A stretch of DNA of 11,222 nucleotides, taken from contig CAYZQE010000079.1 of NCBI GenBank assembly GCA_964480635.1, forward strand, positions 1 to 11,222. The letters run 5' to 3'. Positions 1-6,817 of this stretch are shown piece by piece (position 1 is the stretch's first letter; each line of letters begins with the position of its first letter). The stretch comes from CAYZQE01 sp964480635. GTDB lineage: Bacteria; Pseudomonadota; Gammaproteobacteria; GCA-001735895. The notes under the pieces were generated by a model. It did not search any database. It was given only the letters and a program-made list of their open reading frames with translations, and was not told the origin of the DNA. The position numbers and the translations under genes are program-made.

Positions 1-2294
1 TGAATGGCTTTTTTGTTAGCACCATCAATATAAATTAAAGCAATGGGTGTCTGTTTGATGATGATGGGAAATATGGTGAACGATTTGGCTGCAATTTTTT
101 TATGAAACCAAAGTGGGATTTTGCTTTTAATTTTTTCATCGTTTGTGTCGGCAATTTTAATATCGACATTGTTTTTAAACGCCACATGAAACACATCAGC
201 TTCGTATTTTAATGGAATTGAAAAATTAGCGATGGTGGCATCAATATCTTCGCCATAACCAAACTTTGCAGACATAAAACCATCTTTACCTCTTAAACAC
301 AGCAGCACTCTTGCGCCATCTAAAGCGCGGTAAATGGTTTCTAAAATCATTTGCATCACTTGGTTAATGGTGTAATCACTGGTTAGGGTGTTGGTGATGT
401 CTTGAATGCCATCGGTGAGTGCTTTTTCAGAATTGTCATTGGTTTGAATGAAAGTCTCTTGTAAAATTTCAACTTTATCAGAGTTATTTAGCTCTTGTCT
501 TTTGGTTAATTCTGCCTCAGTTGGGTCAGGTAAGGCATCACCTGCGCTAGATAACTGTTGGTAAAAACGGCTTTTAGAGAGATCAAAGTTAATTAATTGG
601 GAAAACTCTTTAAGCTCTTTGTGAGTGTGTTCGATGAGCTTAGACACACGCCCTTCATCAAGAGTTATCGAGCTTTTATACTGTGAAACCAGTGTTTTAA
701 TGGCTTTGGCTTGTACTTCTAGTGGCTTTTGTAAGGCCTTACCCAAATTATTACTAAATGATGAAATAACAGCGAGCTTATCACTATCCTTTTTAGGCGC
801 TTTTATATGGTCAACATCAAGAGGAACCATGCTCTTAATAAATTGATTAGGAAAGCCCCATTCATTAGCGACTGCAATACCAATTTTATAATAGGCGACA
901 CCTAATATTTGAATAGACGCGCTATCTTCAGACATATTTTGTTGCTGCATTAAGGTGTCAATTTGTAGGCTTTCTTCATGCAGGTAATAGCGAATTAAAA
1001 ATTTACCCAATTGTTGCAACATAGCGCATAAAAAGGCTTCTTCATGATTTTTAAGTTTATTGTCATGGGCTAGGCTATTCGCCACAAAGGCACTAAATAA
1101 AGAAGAAATGGAATCATCTTTTAAGGCATGTGATTGTTGCTTATTTTGTAAATGATCAAATAATAATAAAGATGCTGCAATGTTACGAACTGGGTTAATG
1201 CCAAGCATAACCAAGGCACGAGAAATGGTACTTATTTTATTACCACCGCGATTGTAATAAGCTGAATTAACAATTTTTAACACTTTATTGGTTAATGAAT
1301 AGTCTTTTAAAATGGCATTTGAAATACTGGCTAATCCCTCGGTATCGCTGGCACTGGCTTTGTTTAAGATGCTAATGGTTTTTGAAAAAGCAGGGAAATC
1401 TTTTTTATGACGCATTCGGCGCAGTAAAAAATTAATAGTAGAGTCGCTGCTGTCATTTGCAAGTTCATCTTGTTTTAGCGATAGGCATTCATCTAAAGCC
1501 GTGAGTAACTGTTGGGCATCTGAATAGCGGTTTTCTGGGCTTTTTTGTAATGCTTTTAAAATTAAGGCATCAATTTTTTCGTCGATTAATTCGTTAATTT
1601 GTGAAGGCGGTGTGACGTCTGTATGGGCAATAGCATTCAGTAATTGATAAATGTCATCACTCATAAAGGCAGGCTTGCCAGTGAGCATTTCGTAAAACAA
1701 TAAACCCAGTGAAAAAACATCAGACACCTTTTTATGCTGTTGCGTTTCAATATATTCGGGCGCCATATATTGCGGCGTACCAATCAACCCTTCATATTCG
1801 TCATTTTGATTATTAGCCAGATGAGACAAGCCAAAGTCAGTAATTTTGGCATCACCATTTTGGTTAATTAATATATTCGCAGGTTTAATATCACAATGAA
1901 TGATATTGGCTTTATGTGCCTCAGCCATGCCTGATAAAATTTGAGTCATTAACTGCAAGCTTTTATCAATGGGTAAGCCCTTATTCATAATGCTAGCTAA
2001 CGATTCACCTTTCACATATTCGAGCACAAGATAAGGCTGATTGTTAAAGGTGCCAACATCAAAAATAGACACAATATGATTGTGCTGCATTTTACTAACC
2101 GTTTTAGCCTCGGCTAATAAATGACTGATAGTGTCATTTTGGGCAAGGCTATCTTGAACATGAACAGCTTTAATGGCGACATCTCTGCTTAAAGAGCTGT
2201 CTTGTGCTAAATATACAATGCCCTGAGCGCCTTTGCCTAAAATACCTTTTATTTCGAATCGATCTATTTTTTTAGGCCATGCTTGGTTGGACAT
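1..2294 (-). CDS. Ser/Thr protein kinase with HDOD and GAF domains (3' end outside window)
   Basis: A Hanks-type kinase fused to two signalling domains; partial, about 764 codons visible from the ATG at 2294-2292. The kinase domain spans roughly residues 12-270. It has a glycine loop (GKGAQG, 20-25), the ATP-binding lysine of VAIK (K42), a helix-C glutamate (E62), HCD-IKPAN (133-140), DFG (153-155) and APE (178-180), so all catalytic residues are present. The usual HRD arginine is replaced by Cys134, making it a non-RD kinase. An HDOD domain follows (about 290-490), with the degenerate HD features typical of that family. A GAF-like sensor domain begins near 625 and runs off the edge. No membrane segment is visible, so it is probably cytoplasmic. 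Kinase-HDOD-GAF proteins are known in proteobacteria, but their substrates are mostly unknown. It lies 85 bases downstream of a thioredoxin gene on the same strand. The Shine-Dalgarno is weak, so co-transcription is likely but unproven. Confidence 0.9.
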   Translation of the reverse strand, partial: MSNQAWPKKIDRFEIKGILGKGAQGIVYLAQDSSLSRDVAIKAVHVQDSLAQNDTISHLLAEAKTVSKMQHNHIVSIFDVGTFNNQPYLVLEYVKGESLASIMNKGLPIDKSLQLMTQILSGMAEAHKANIIHCDIKPANILINQNGDAKITDFGLSHLANNQNDEYEGLIGTPQYMAPEYIETQQHKKVSDVFSLGLLFYEMLTGKPAFMSDDIYQLLNAIAHTDVTPPSQINELIDEKIDALILKALQKSPENRYSDAQQLLTALDECLSLKQDELANDSSDSTINFLLRRMRHKKDFPAFSKTISILNKASASDTEGLASISNAILKDYSLTNKVLKIVNSAYYNRGGNKISTISRALVMLGINPVRNIAASLLLFDHLQNKQQSHALKDDSISSLFSAFVANSLAHDNKLKNHEEAFLCAMLQQLGKFLIRYYLHEESLQIDTLMQQQNMSEDSASIQILGVAYYKIGIAVANEWGFPNQFIKSMVPLDVDHIKAPKKDSDKLAVISSFSNNLGKALQKPLEVQAKAIKTLVSQYKSSITLDEGRVSKLIEHTHKELKEFSQLINFDLSKSRFYQQLSSAGDALPDPTEAELTKRQELNNSDKVEILQETFIQTNDNSEKALTDGIQDITNTLTSDYTINQVMQMILETIYRALDGARVLLCLRGKDGFMSAKFGYGEDIDATIANFSIPLKYEADVFHVAFKNNVDIKIADTNDEKIKSKIPLWFHKKIAAKSFTIFPIIIKQTPIALIYIDGANKKAI

Positions 2295-2348
2295 ACGTTT
2301 AAGCAATGAATGATGAATAATGTTTTTAAGTATAGTTGAAGATGATAT

Positions 2349-2368
2349 TTACGCGAGTAGCAGCGTAA
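2349..2368. repeat. Short inverted repeat between thioredoxin and kinase genes
   Basis: TTACGC and GCGTAA form 6-base arms around an 8-base loop in the 85-base gap. No T-run follows on the minus strand, so it does not look like a simple intrinsic terminator. It could be an operator, an RNA stability hairpin, or chance. Confidence 0.3.
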
Positions 2369-2379
2369 TAAGTACTGCT

Positions 2380-2727
2380 TTAAGATCTTAAATGAGGTTG
2401 AATAAAAGCCTCGATAAATGAAAAGCTCTGCGCACTACTAAAACGGTCTATGGCCTCACCATTTTTAAATAAAATAACGGTTGGAAAGCCACGTACTTGA
2501 TATTGCCCCGCTAATTTCATATTGTGTCCTTCATCTACTTCGAGTTTGGCAATGCAAAGTTCATCCTCAAATTCATCAGCTATGTGTTTTAAAATAGGCG
2601 CTAAAATAATGCAAGGTGAGCACCAGTCAGCCCAAAAATCGACTAATATCAGTTGTTTATGAGATGCGTCAATGACCTTGCGTTGAAATTGTTCTATATC
2701 AATATTGATTAAATTATTTTGTGCCAT
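2380..2727 (-). CDS. Thioredoxin-family protein (WCSPC active site)
   Basis: A single-domain, 115-residue thioredoxin fold protein with no signal peptide, so a cytoplasmic dithiol-disulfide oxidoreductase. The active site reads WADWCSPC instead of the common WCGPC, and the cis-proline loop is present (GFPT, followed by VILFKNG). The segment after the active site (LAPIL, then AKLEVD) resembles both ordinary thioredoxin and the N-terminal domain of CnoX/YbbN, but the TPR half of CnoX is absent. I prefer the ATG at 2727; a TTG two codons upstream (2733) extends the frame but has no better ribosome site. A perfect TATAAT lies upstream at 2761-2756. The kinase gene follows on the same strand and a hydrolase diverges on the other side. 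The physiological partner is unknown. Confidence 0.88.
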   Translation of the reverse strand: MAQNNLINIDIEQFQRKVIDASHKQLILVDFWADWCSPCIILAPILKHIADEFEDELCIAKLEVDEGHNMKLAGQYQVRGFPTVILFKNGEAIDRFSSAQSFSFIEAFIQPHLRS

Positions 2728-2755
2728 ACTCAAGATAAAGAAAAAAGAATTCGAG

Positions 2756-2761
2756 ATTATA
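2756..2761 (-). promoter_or_regulatory. -10 box of the thioredoxin promoter
   Basis: On the minus strand this reads TATAAT, a perfect -10, about 30 bases before the thioredoxin ATG. The -35 at 17-base spacing is only TTAATT (2779-2784). The box lies directly before and inside the divergent hydrolase start region, so the two promoters must overlap. Confidence 0.5.
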
Positions 2762-2762
2762 T

Positions 2763-3629
2763 ATGAAATATAAAGCTGAATTAAGCGGTTCAGTCCGCTT
2801 CAATGACAACTTATCCGCTCTTGTGGGTAAAATAAGCATTGGCTTGCTTGGCATCTTATTGTTAAGTGTTAGCCAAGTTGCAAGAGCAGACATATTATTA
2901 TTAGTTCATGGCTTTCAAAGTGACATGTTAACGTGGCAACGCGCNNNNNNNNNNNNNNNNNNNNNNNNNNNNNNNNNNNNNNNNNNNNNNNNNNNNNNNN
3001 NNNNNNNNNNNNNNNNNNNNNNNNNNNNNNNNNNNNNNNNNNNNAGTTTGCATTTACCCTCAGATATTCAGCTGCGTGTGCAAGCCAATATGTTGACTGC
3101 GGCCCTACACCATTTGGCCGATGTATATCCTAATGATCAGGTGATTATTGTTGGGCATTCATTGGGTGGGTTAACGGCACGATTGTCTTTGGTTAAAAAT
3201 GGCCAATTTCAAGTAAAGGCATTAATTACTATTGCGTCACCACATTTAGGCACTGATTTGGCGATGGTTGGCATGGATCAGTTAAATGACAACATCATTA
3301 TGAAAATGATAAAGCGCATGTTTGGCGGTGGGCGTTATCAAGCTCTGGAGCGCTCTGCCCCTGTCATTTACGATATTTTACCTGAGCAACCGGGTAATAT
3401 TTTACACGCCTTAAACAGGCAGCCGCACCCTAATATTGCTTATTTTTCGATTGTAAGGTCATATAGAGACGGACGCTTAGGCGATCCAATCGTGCCAGGA
3501 TATAGCCAAAATATGCACAGTGTTGCAGCAATTAGGCGTCGATCGGTTAGAATACTGCAAGGTTACCAACATGAGTTAACGCAGCAAGATGCCTTAAGTA
3601 TTTTAAATGCGATAGATCAGGTTAAATAA
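2763..3629 (+). CDS. Exported alpha/beta-hydrolase (lipase/esterase-like), interrupted by assembly gap
   Basis: An alpha/beta-hydrolase fold enzyme, probably a lipase or esterase acting outside the cytoplasm. The N-terminus has a hydrophobic core (about 25-36) ending in a signal peptidase I-like ARA-D site at residues 40-43. The n-region of ~23 residues is long; a GTG at 2823 would give a more ordinary signal peptide but lacks a Shine-Dalgarno. Further motifs are LVHGF (48-51, oxyanion region), GHSLGG with nucleophile Ser133, the SPHLGT segment typical of lipase-like hydrolases, a probable catalytic Asp241 in GDPIVP and a probable His270 near the end. Residues 61-94 fall in the N run, so these numbers assume the gap is truly 100 bases. 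The frame is open on both sides of the gap and matches one protein. The amine oxidase gene begins 3 bases after the stop, so the two are probably one operon. The substrate cannot be told. Confidence 0.82.
   Translation: MKYKAELSGSVRFNDNLSALVGKISIGLLGILLLSVSQVARADILLLVHGFQSDMLTWQRXXXXXXXXXXXXXXXXXXXXXXXXXXXXXXXXXXSLHLPSDIQLRVQANMLTAALHHLADVYPNDQVIIVGHSLGGLTARLSLVKNGQFQVKALITIASPHLGTDLAMVGMDQLNDNIIMKMIKRMFGGGRYQALERSAPVIYDILPEQPGNILHALNRQPHPNIAYFSIVRSYRDGRLGDPIVPGYSQNMHSVAAIRRRSVRILQGYQHELTQQDALSILNAIDQVK
2783..2800. promoter_or_regulatory. Inverted repeat in the divergent thioredoxin/hydrolase region
   Basis: AAGCGG and CCGCTT are perfect 6-base arms around a 6-base spacer. The repeat touches the weak -35 of the thioredoxin promoter and lies within the first codons of the hydrolase gene. 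It may be an operator or a hairpin near the translation start. This is inference from position only. Confidence 0.3.
2945..3044. other. Assembly gap of exactly 100 N
   Basis: Exactly 100 undefined bases, the usual placeholder for a scaffold join of unknown length. It sits between the oxyanion and nucleophile motifs of the hydrolase. Frame continuity across it therefore cannot be taken as proof that the gene is intact. Confidence 0.99.
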
Positions 3630-3632
3630 TTA

Positions 3633-4715
3633 ATGAGTCAACATTATTCAGTGATTATAGTTGGGGCAGGTTTAAGCGGTTTGCACAGCGCTTGGTTATT
3701 ACAGCAGGCTAATGTGTCTGTGTTGGTGCTAGAAGCAAGAGATAGAACAGGCGGTAGAGCTCTTTCGCCCAATCAATGTGATTTAGGGGCTGCTTGGGTT
3801 TGGCCAGCAATACAGCCCCGTTTAAAGTCGTTATTAAGCGTGTTAAATATTAAAACAATGCCTCAATTCATCGACGGTGATACCTTTTTTCAGTTATCAA
3901 GAGACCAGATAGAACGTTATAACGATGAATCACCTCATGCCCATTCGTATCGAATAAAGAATGGTGTTGAAAGCATGACTTTGGCTTTAACCGCGGCCTT
4001 AAAGCCAGAAACTATAAAGTTAAACTCGACGGTTAAAAAAATAATAAGTGACACGTCAAAAGTAACGATTGAGCTAAACAATGAGGGTGAGCCATTAACC
4101 GCCGATCACATTATTTTAGCTTTGCCGCCGCGAGTGTGGCTACAAAATATAGTGTTTAAACCTAAATTAAATGATCGACAAGTAGTGGCTTTAAATGCTG
4201 TGCCAACGTGGATGGCAACGCAAGCTAAAGTGGTTATTGTGTATGAAAAAGCATTTTGGCGAGAGCAAAATTTATCAGGGGAAGCCATGAGTCACTGCGG
4301 CCCTTTAAGAGAAATATCAGATGCCTGTAGTGACGATGGATCAATTGCCGCTTTAAGTGCTTTTGTTGGCATTAGTGGTGAGCAGCGCAAACAACTTGGC
4401 GAACAGGCATTAATAGATGTGTGTTTAAACCAGCTCAAGCAGTTTTTTGGCGAAAAGGCCTTAAAGCCCATGTTTGTGCAGTTTAAAGATTGGGAAAGCG
4501 ATGAATTAAGCTGCTCTCAACTAGACTTAAAAACACCCTCTCAACACCCTCAGTATGCAGCGCATCAAAGCCGAGAATTTTGGGATGGGCAATTAATACT
4601 GTCTGGTAGTGAGTTAGCGACAGAGCATGGCGGATATTTAGAAGGCGCGATTGAAAGCTCTTTATATGCCGTGCAACAGCTTAATCAGAGGCTCATTAAA
4701 GAAAACGCTACTTAA
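3633..4715 (+). CDS. FAD-dependent amine oxidase-like flavoprotein
   Basis: A flavin-containing oxidoreductase of the amine oxidase family, 360 residues, somewhat short for monoamine oxidases (usually above 420). The dinucleotide-binding fold opens the protein: GAGLSG at 11-16, then the ribose-binding glutamate in LEARDRTGGR (E34 to R41), then DLGAAW. A conserved-looking lysine (K199) sits before the FWR segment in the position of the family's catalytic lysine. The C-terminal FAD motif is GGYLEGA (333-339). No signal peptide or membrane segment is seen, so it is probably cytoplasmic. It starts 3 bases after the hydrolase stop, with an AGG about 11 bases upstream, which suggests coupled translation. 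The real substrate could be an amine, polyene or other compound; the family is broad. A long palindrome lies after its stop codon. Confidence 0.87.
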   Translation: MSQHYSVIIVGAGLSGLHSAWLLQQANVSVLVLEARDRTGGRALSPNQCDLGAAWVWPAIQPRLKSLLSVLNIKTMPQFIDGDTFFQLSRDQIERYNDESPHAHSYRIKNGVESMTLALTAALKPETIKLNSTVKKIISDTSKVTIELNNEGEPLTADHIILALPPRVWLQNIVFKPKLNDRQVVALNAVPTWMATQAKVVIVYEKAFWREQNLSGEAMSHCGPLREISDACSDDGSIAALSAFVGISGEQRKQLGEQALIDVCLNQLKQFFGEKALKPMFVQFKDWESDELSCSQLDLKTPSQHPQYAAHQSREFWDGQLILSGSELATEHGGYLEGAIESSLYAVQQLNQRLIKENAT

Positions 4716-4742
4716 GGTGACACTGAACAACCGCCAATTATT

Positions 4743-4845
4743 TTTTACTGGCTAAAATGCACGACAACTTCCGTTAAATTCGACGCAATAGCCAGCTATT
4801 ACGACGCATTTAACGAAACTTGACGCACATTTTTTCTCAGTAAAA
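4743..4845. repeat. Imperfect palindrome of about 103 bases between convergent genes
   Basis: Two arms of about 50 bases (4743-4792 and 4795-4845) are reverse complements with roughly 80% identity by eye, around a 2-base centre. Matching blocks include TTTTACTG with CAGTAAAA at the outer ends, CGTTAAAT with ATTTAACG in the middle, and AATAGC with GCTATT at the centre. The element starts 27 bases after the oxidase stop and ends 2 bases before the stop codon of the convergent radical SAM gene. The right arm is followed on the plus strand by a T-rich stretch. It may be a small non-autonomous element (MITE or ERIC-like repeat) acting as a two-way transcription end. No transposase is present. Confidence 0.75.
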
Positions 4846-4847
4846 TT

Positions 4848-5933
4848 CTAATCGCGGTTATTCAGTGTCTCCTTAATTAACCCAGCTGCTTTTTCAAACT
4901 TCTTTACAAGAATGCCCTCGTCACCACAGCAGGTGGCTGCGCATACATTCACTTCATTAACGGCGTTAACATCTTTATTCAAATAGGCGCTGACCGGCAT
5001 ATTTTCTGTTGCGCAATCACAGCTGATATCTGTGTGAGCGTACACATTGGTTAAGCCAATCTTTTTTGCTTGTTCTGCTGCTTGCTCGATAATAGCGTGC
5101 GGCGTTGGCGGTAAATGCGACAATTCATAAGCAGGGTAGAACTTAGTAATGTGCCAAGGGCTGTCAGCGCCCAAATTATCTTTAATCCACTGTGCAATTT
5201 CACCCAATTCTTCAAGCGTATCATTTTTGGTGGGGATCACATTGGTACGTGTTTCGACATGAATACCCAGCTCTTGCGCCTTTTTAATAGAGGCTAATAC
5301 TTCTTTAACATTACTGGTTGGACAGACATCTTGATAAAACTCATCGCTCATACTTTTAACATCAGAACACAATACGTCGATGTAAGGCGCAACCATTTCT
5401 AAGGCTTCATCAGTGATGTAGCTGTTAGACACATACACGGTAAATAAGCCTTTATCATGCGCAACCTTCGCCACATCAATTACATATTCTAACCAAACAG
5501 CCGGCTCTGAATAGGTAAATGCAATGCCTTTTACCTCGTGACGAAGTGCTGCATCAACCAATTCTTCAGGAGAGACAAAGTCTTTAGTCGATTGACCTTT
5601 AGCTAAATCATCCAGTGCTTCGACACCCCATGAAATTTCTAAGTTATGACAGCCCTTACAGCGAAAATTGCAGCCAAAACTACCGATAGACATAACCTTA
5701 CTGCCTTTTTGATAGTGATAAACAGGTTTCATATCAATTAGCTCAACATCAATCGCTGAGATAATGCCATACGACAAATTATATAAAGTACCGTTACGGT
5801 TAACCAAGGCTTGGCAAAAGCCACGTTGGCCATGGCCTAATTTACAGCGCCAAAGGCAGGCATTGCAAGTGACAGAGCCATTGTCATGCTGGTTATAAAG
5901 GCGTGATTCGATAAGTTGATATTGTTCAGACAT
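4848..5933 (-). CDS. amrS: AmmeMemoRadiSam-type radical SAM enzyme
   Basis: A 361-residue radical S-adenosylmethionine enzyme. The cluster motif CxxxCxxC (C88, C92, C95) ligates the 4Fe-4S cluster that cleaves SAM. The N-terminal four-cysteine region (C23, C26, C30, C40, with GHGQRGFC) is the hallmark of the radical SAM member of the AmmeMemoRadiSam system and relates it to pyruvate formate-lyase activating enzymes. The family is usually found with AMMECR1 and Memo proteins; none lies in this window, and the biochemical role of the system is still poorly settled. The C-terminus is cysteine-rich in an unusual way (C305, C307, C331, C335, C336) instead of the CPxCG pattern I would expect. I chose the ATG at 5933; a TTG at 5954 adds seven residues. 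Neither has a good ribosome site. The gene symbol is by family resemblance. Confidence 0.85.
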   Translation of the reverse strand: MSEQYQLIESRLYNQHDNGSVTCNACLWRCKLGHGQRGFCQALVNRNGTLYNLSYGIISAIDVELIDMKPVYHYQKGSKVMSIGSFGCNFRCKGCHNLEISWGVEALDDLAKGQSTKDFVSPEELVDAALRHEVKGIAFTYSEPAVWLEYVIDVAKVAHDKGLFTVYVSNSYITDEALEMVAPYIDVLCSDVKSMSDEFYQDVCPTSNVKEVLASIKKAQELGIHVETRTNVIPTKNDTLEELGEIAQWIKDNLGADSPWHITKFYPAYELSHLPPTPHAIIEQAAEQAKKIGLTNVYAHTDISCDCATENMPVSAYLNKDVNAVNEVNVCAATCCGDEGILVKKFEKAAGLIKETLNNRD

Positions 5934-5947
5934 AAGGATAATGGGGA

Positions 5948-5976
5948 TTGACAAGATAAAGGATACATTCTAGGGT
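5948..5976 (+). promoter_or_regulatory. Possible promoter of the DUF302 gene
   Basis: A perfect TTGACA (5948-5953) is followed after 17 bases by a poor -10 (TAGGGT, 5971-5976). It overlaps the divergent radical SAM promoter, so the two may compete. The weak -10 keeps confidence low. Confidence 0.3.
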
Positions 5977-5994
5977 GTTCGCACAATGAATCAA
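5967..5994 (-). promoter_or_regulatory. Sigma-70-like promoter of the radical SAM gene
   Basis: Read on the minus strand, TTGATT (5994-5989) is followed after 16 bases by TAGAAT (5972-5967), matching the consensus at 4 of 6 and 5 of 6 positions. The predicted start of transcription near 5960 leaves a leader of about 27 bases before the ATG at 5933. Confidence 0.5.
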
Positions 5995-6020
5995 CACTAC
6001 TTTTAAAGAGGAAACTATCA

Positions 6021-6524
6021 ATGAAAAAATTACTATTAACAGCTTTATGCTTTATTGGCTTTAGCGCGCAATCACAAGCTGTCGAACTATTTGAATTATC
6101 AGAGCAATGTAAAAATATTGGAATGAATATGATTAGTTGTGATATTGATCCAGATGTAGGGTCTGACGAAGCGATTCAATCAATGAAACTAAGAGCAAAT
6201 GGTTTAAACTTTAAATTAGTAGGTCACTTACCACTATCTGATCAAATAAAATCGAACGGTGGAAAGTCTGAACGCATGGAGATTTTTCAATTTTGTGATG
6301 CATCTATTGCAGGCGAAATGGTCAAAGCTAACATGGCTTTTGCAGGTTACTTACCTTGCCGCATCACTTTAGTCGAAAAAGATGGCAAAGGTTACTTAAT
6401 TACATTAAATATGGATTCGACATTAGGCGATGCTTCTTTATCAAAACAGTTGCAAATTCATGGTATTGACGTCAGAAATAAAATCTATTCAATCATTTCT
6501 GCGGGTGCAGAAGGCGATTTATAA
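6021..6524 (+). CDS. Secreted DUF302-family protein
   Basis: A 167-residue protein with a clear Sec signal peptide: MKK, a hydrophobic core at about 4-15, and an AQSQA-V cleavage site near residue 20. The mature part is therefore likely periplasmic. Residues ~50-155 resemble DUF302; the recognisable part is EIFQFCDASIAGEM (87-100) followed by a LPCR segment (111-114), the usual C..A and LPCR pattern of that domain. Other cysteines at 30 and 40 could form a disulfide. The function of DUF302 is not established. The start is well supported by AGAGGA (6007-6012) 8 bases upstream. The gene is monocistronic: it diverges from the radical SAM gene and ends at a strong terminator. Confidence 0.8.
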   Translation: MKKLLLTALCFIGFSAQSQAVELFELSEQCKNIGMNMISCDIDPDVGSDEAIQSMKLRANGLNFKLVGHLPLSDQIKSNGGKSERMEIFQFCDASIAGEMVKANMAFAGYLPCRITLVEKDGKGYLITLNMDSTLGDASLSKQLQIHGIDVRNKIYSIISAGAEGDL

Positions 6525-6552
6525 GGTTTAAGTTTTAAACGAAAATAGCTTT

Positions 6553-6593
6553 AAAAAAGCCTCAAGTTATAAAATGACTTGGGGCTTTTTTTT
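6553..6593. terminator. Bidirectional intrinsic terminator
   Basis: A 9-pair stem (GCCTCAAGT with ACTTGGGGC, including one G-T pair) and 9-base loop are flanked by six A on the left and eight T on the right. It can end transcription of the DUF302 gene on the plus strand and of the copper ATPase gene on the minus strand, which converge here. Confidence 0.9.
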
Positions 6594-6610
6594 GCCTTAA
6601 ATAAAAGAGC

Positions 6611-6817
6611 CTAAGTTAACTCTGCTTCATAGCCTGCTTCAACAACAGCAATAATTAAACTATCTGAATTGGCAGTGCCTGTAATAACTGCGCCGCCAGG
6701 CTCTAGGTTAACCTCTACCGACTCAACTCCAGCGACAGCTTCTAAAGCCTTCGTTGCATTTTTTTGGCAATGGCCACAAGACATCCCAGTGATTTTTAAA
6801 TGAATAGTGTCCGACAT
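6611..6817 (-). CDS. copZ: Possible free CopZ-like copper chaperone from internal start in copA
   Basis: Residues 936-1003 of the pump read as a complete 68-residue Atx1/CopZ-type copper chaperone: MSDTIHLKIT, then GMSCGHC with Cu(I)-binding cysteines (residues 14 and 17 of the short form), then the usual GVESVEVNLE and AGYEAE segments. The codon for its first residue is an ATG (6817-6815) with GGAG (6829-6826) 8 bases upstream, a textbook initiation signal inside the reading frame of copA. Standalone CopZ proteins have this size and this start. It may be a gene-fusion relic whose ribosome site survived, or a functioning second start giving a soluble chaperone that feeds the pump. No sequence evidence proves that the site is used. 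Confidence 0.5.
   Translation of the reverse strand: MSDTIHLKITGMSCGHCQKNATKALEAVAGVESVEVNLEPGGAVITGTANSDSLIIAVVEAGYEAELT

Noticed and set aside
625..846. 73-codon plus-strand open frame
   Set aside because: It lies wholly antisense to the well-supported HDOD/GAF part of the kinase gene.
2349..2368. Intrinsic terminator between thioredoxin and kinase
   Set aside because: The hairpin has only six pairs and no T-run after it on the transcribed strand, so I list it only as a repeat.
4743..4845. Integron attC site
   Set aside because: GTTAAAT and ATTTAAC fit the core consensus letters, but their order is reversed (attC begins with RYYYAAC and ends with GTTRRRY), and no integron integrase or cassette array is present.
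4106..5297. Small open frames antisense to the amine oxidase (4106-4288) and radical SAM gene (5115-5297)
   Set aside because: The opposite strands encode clear enzyme motifs over the same bases; these frames have no ribosome sites or recognisable content.
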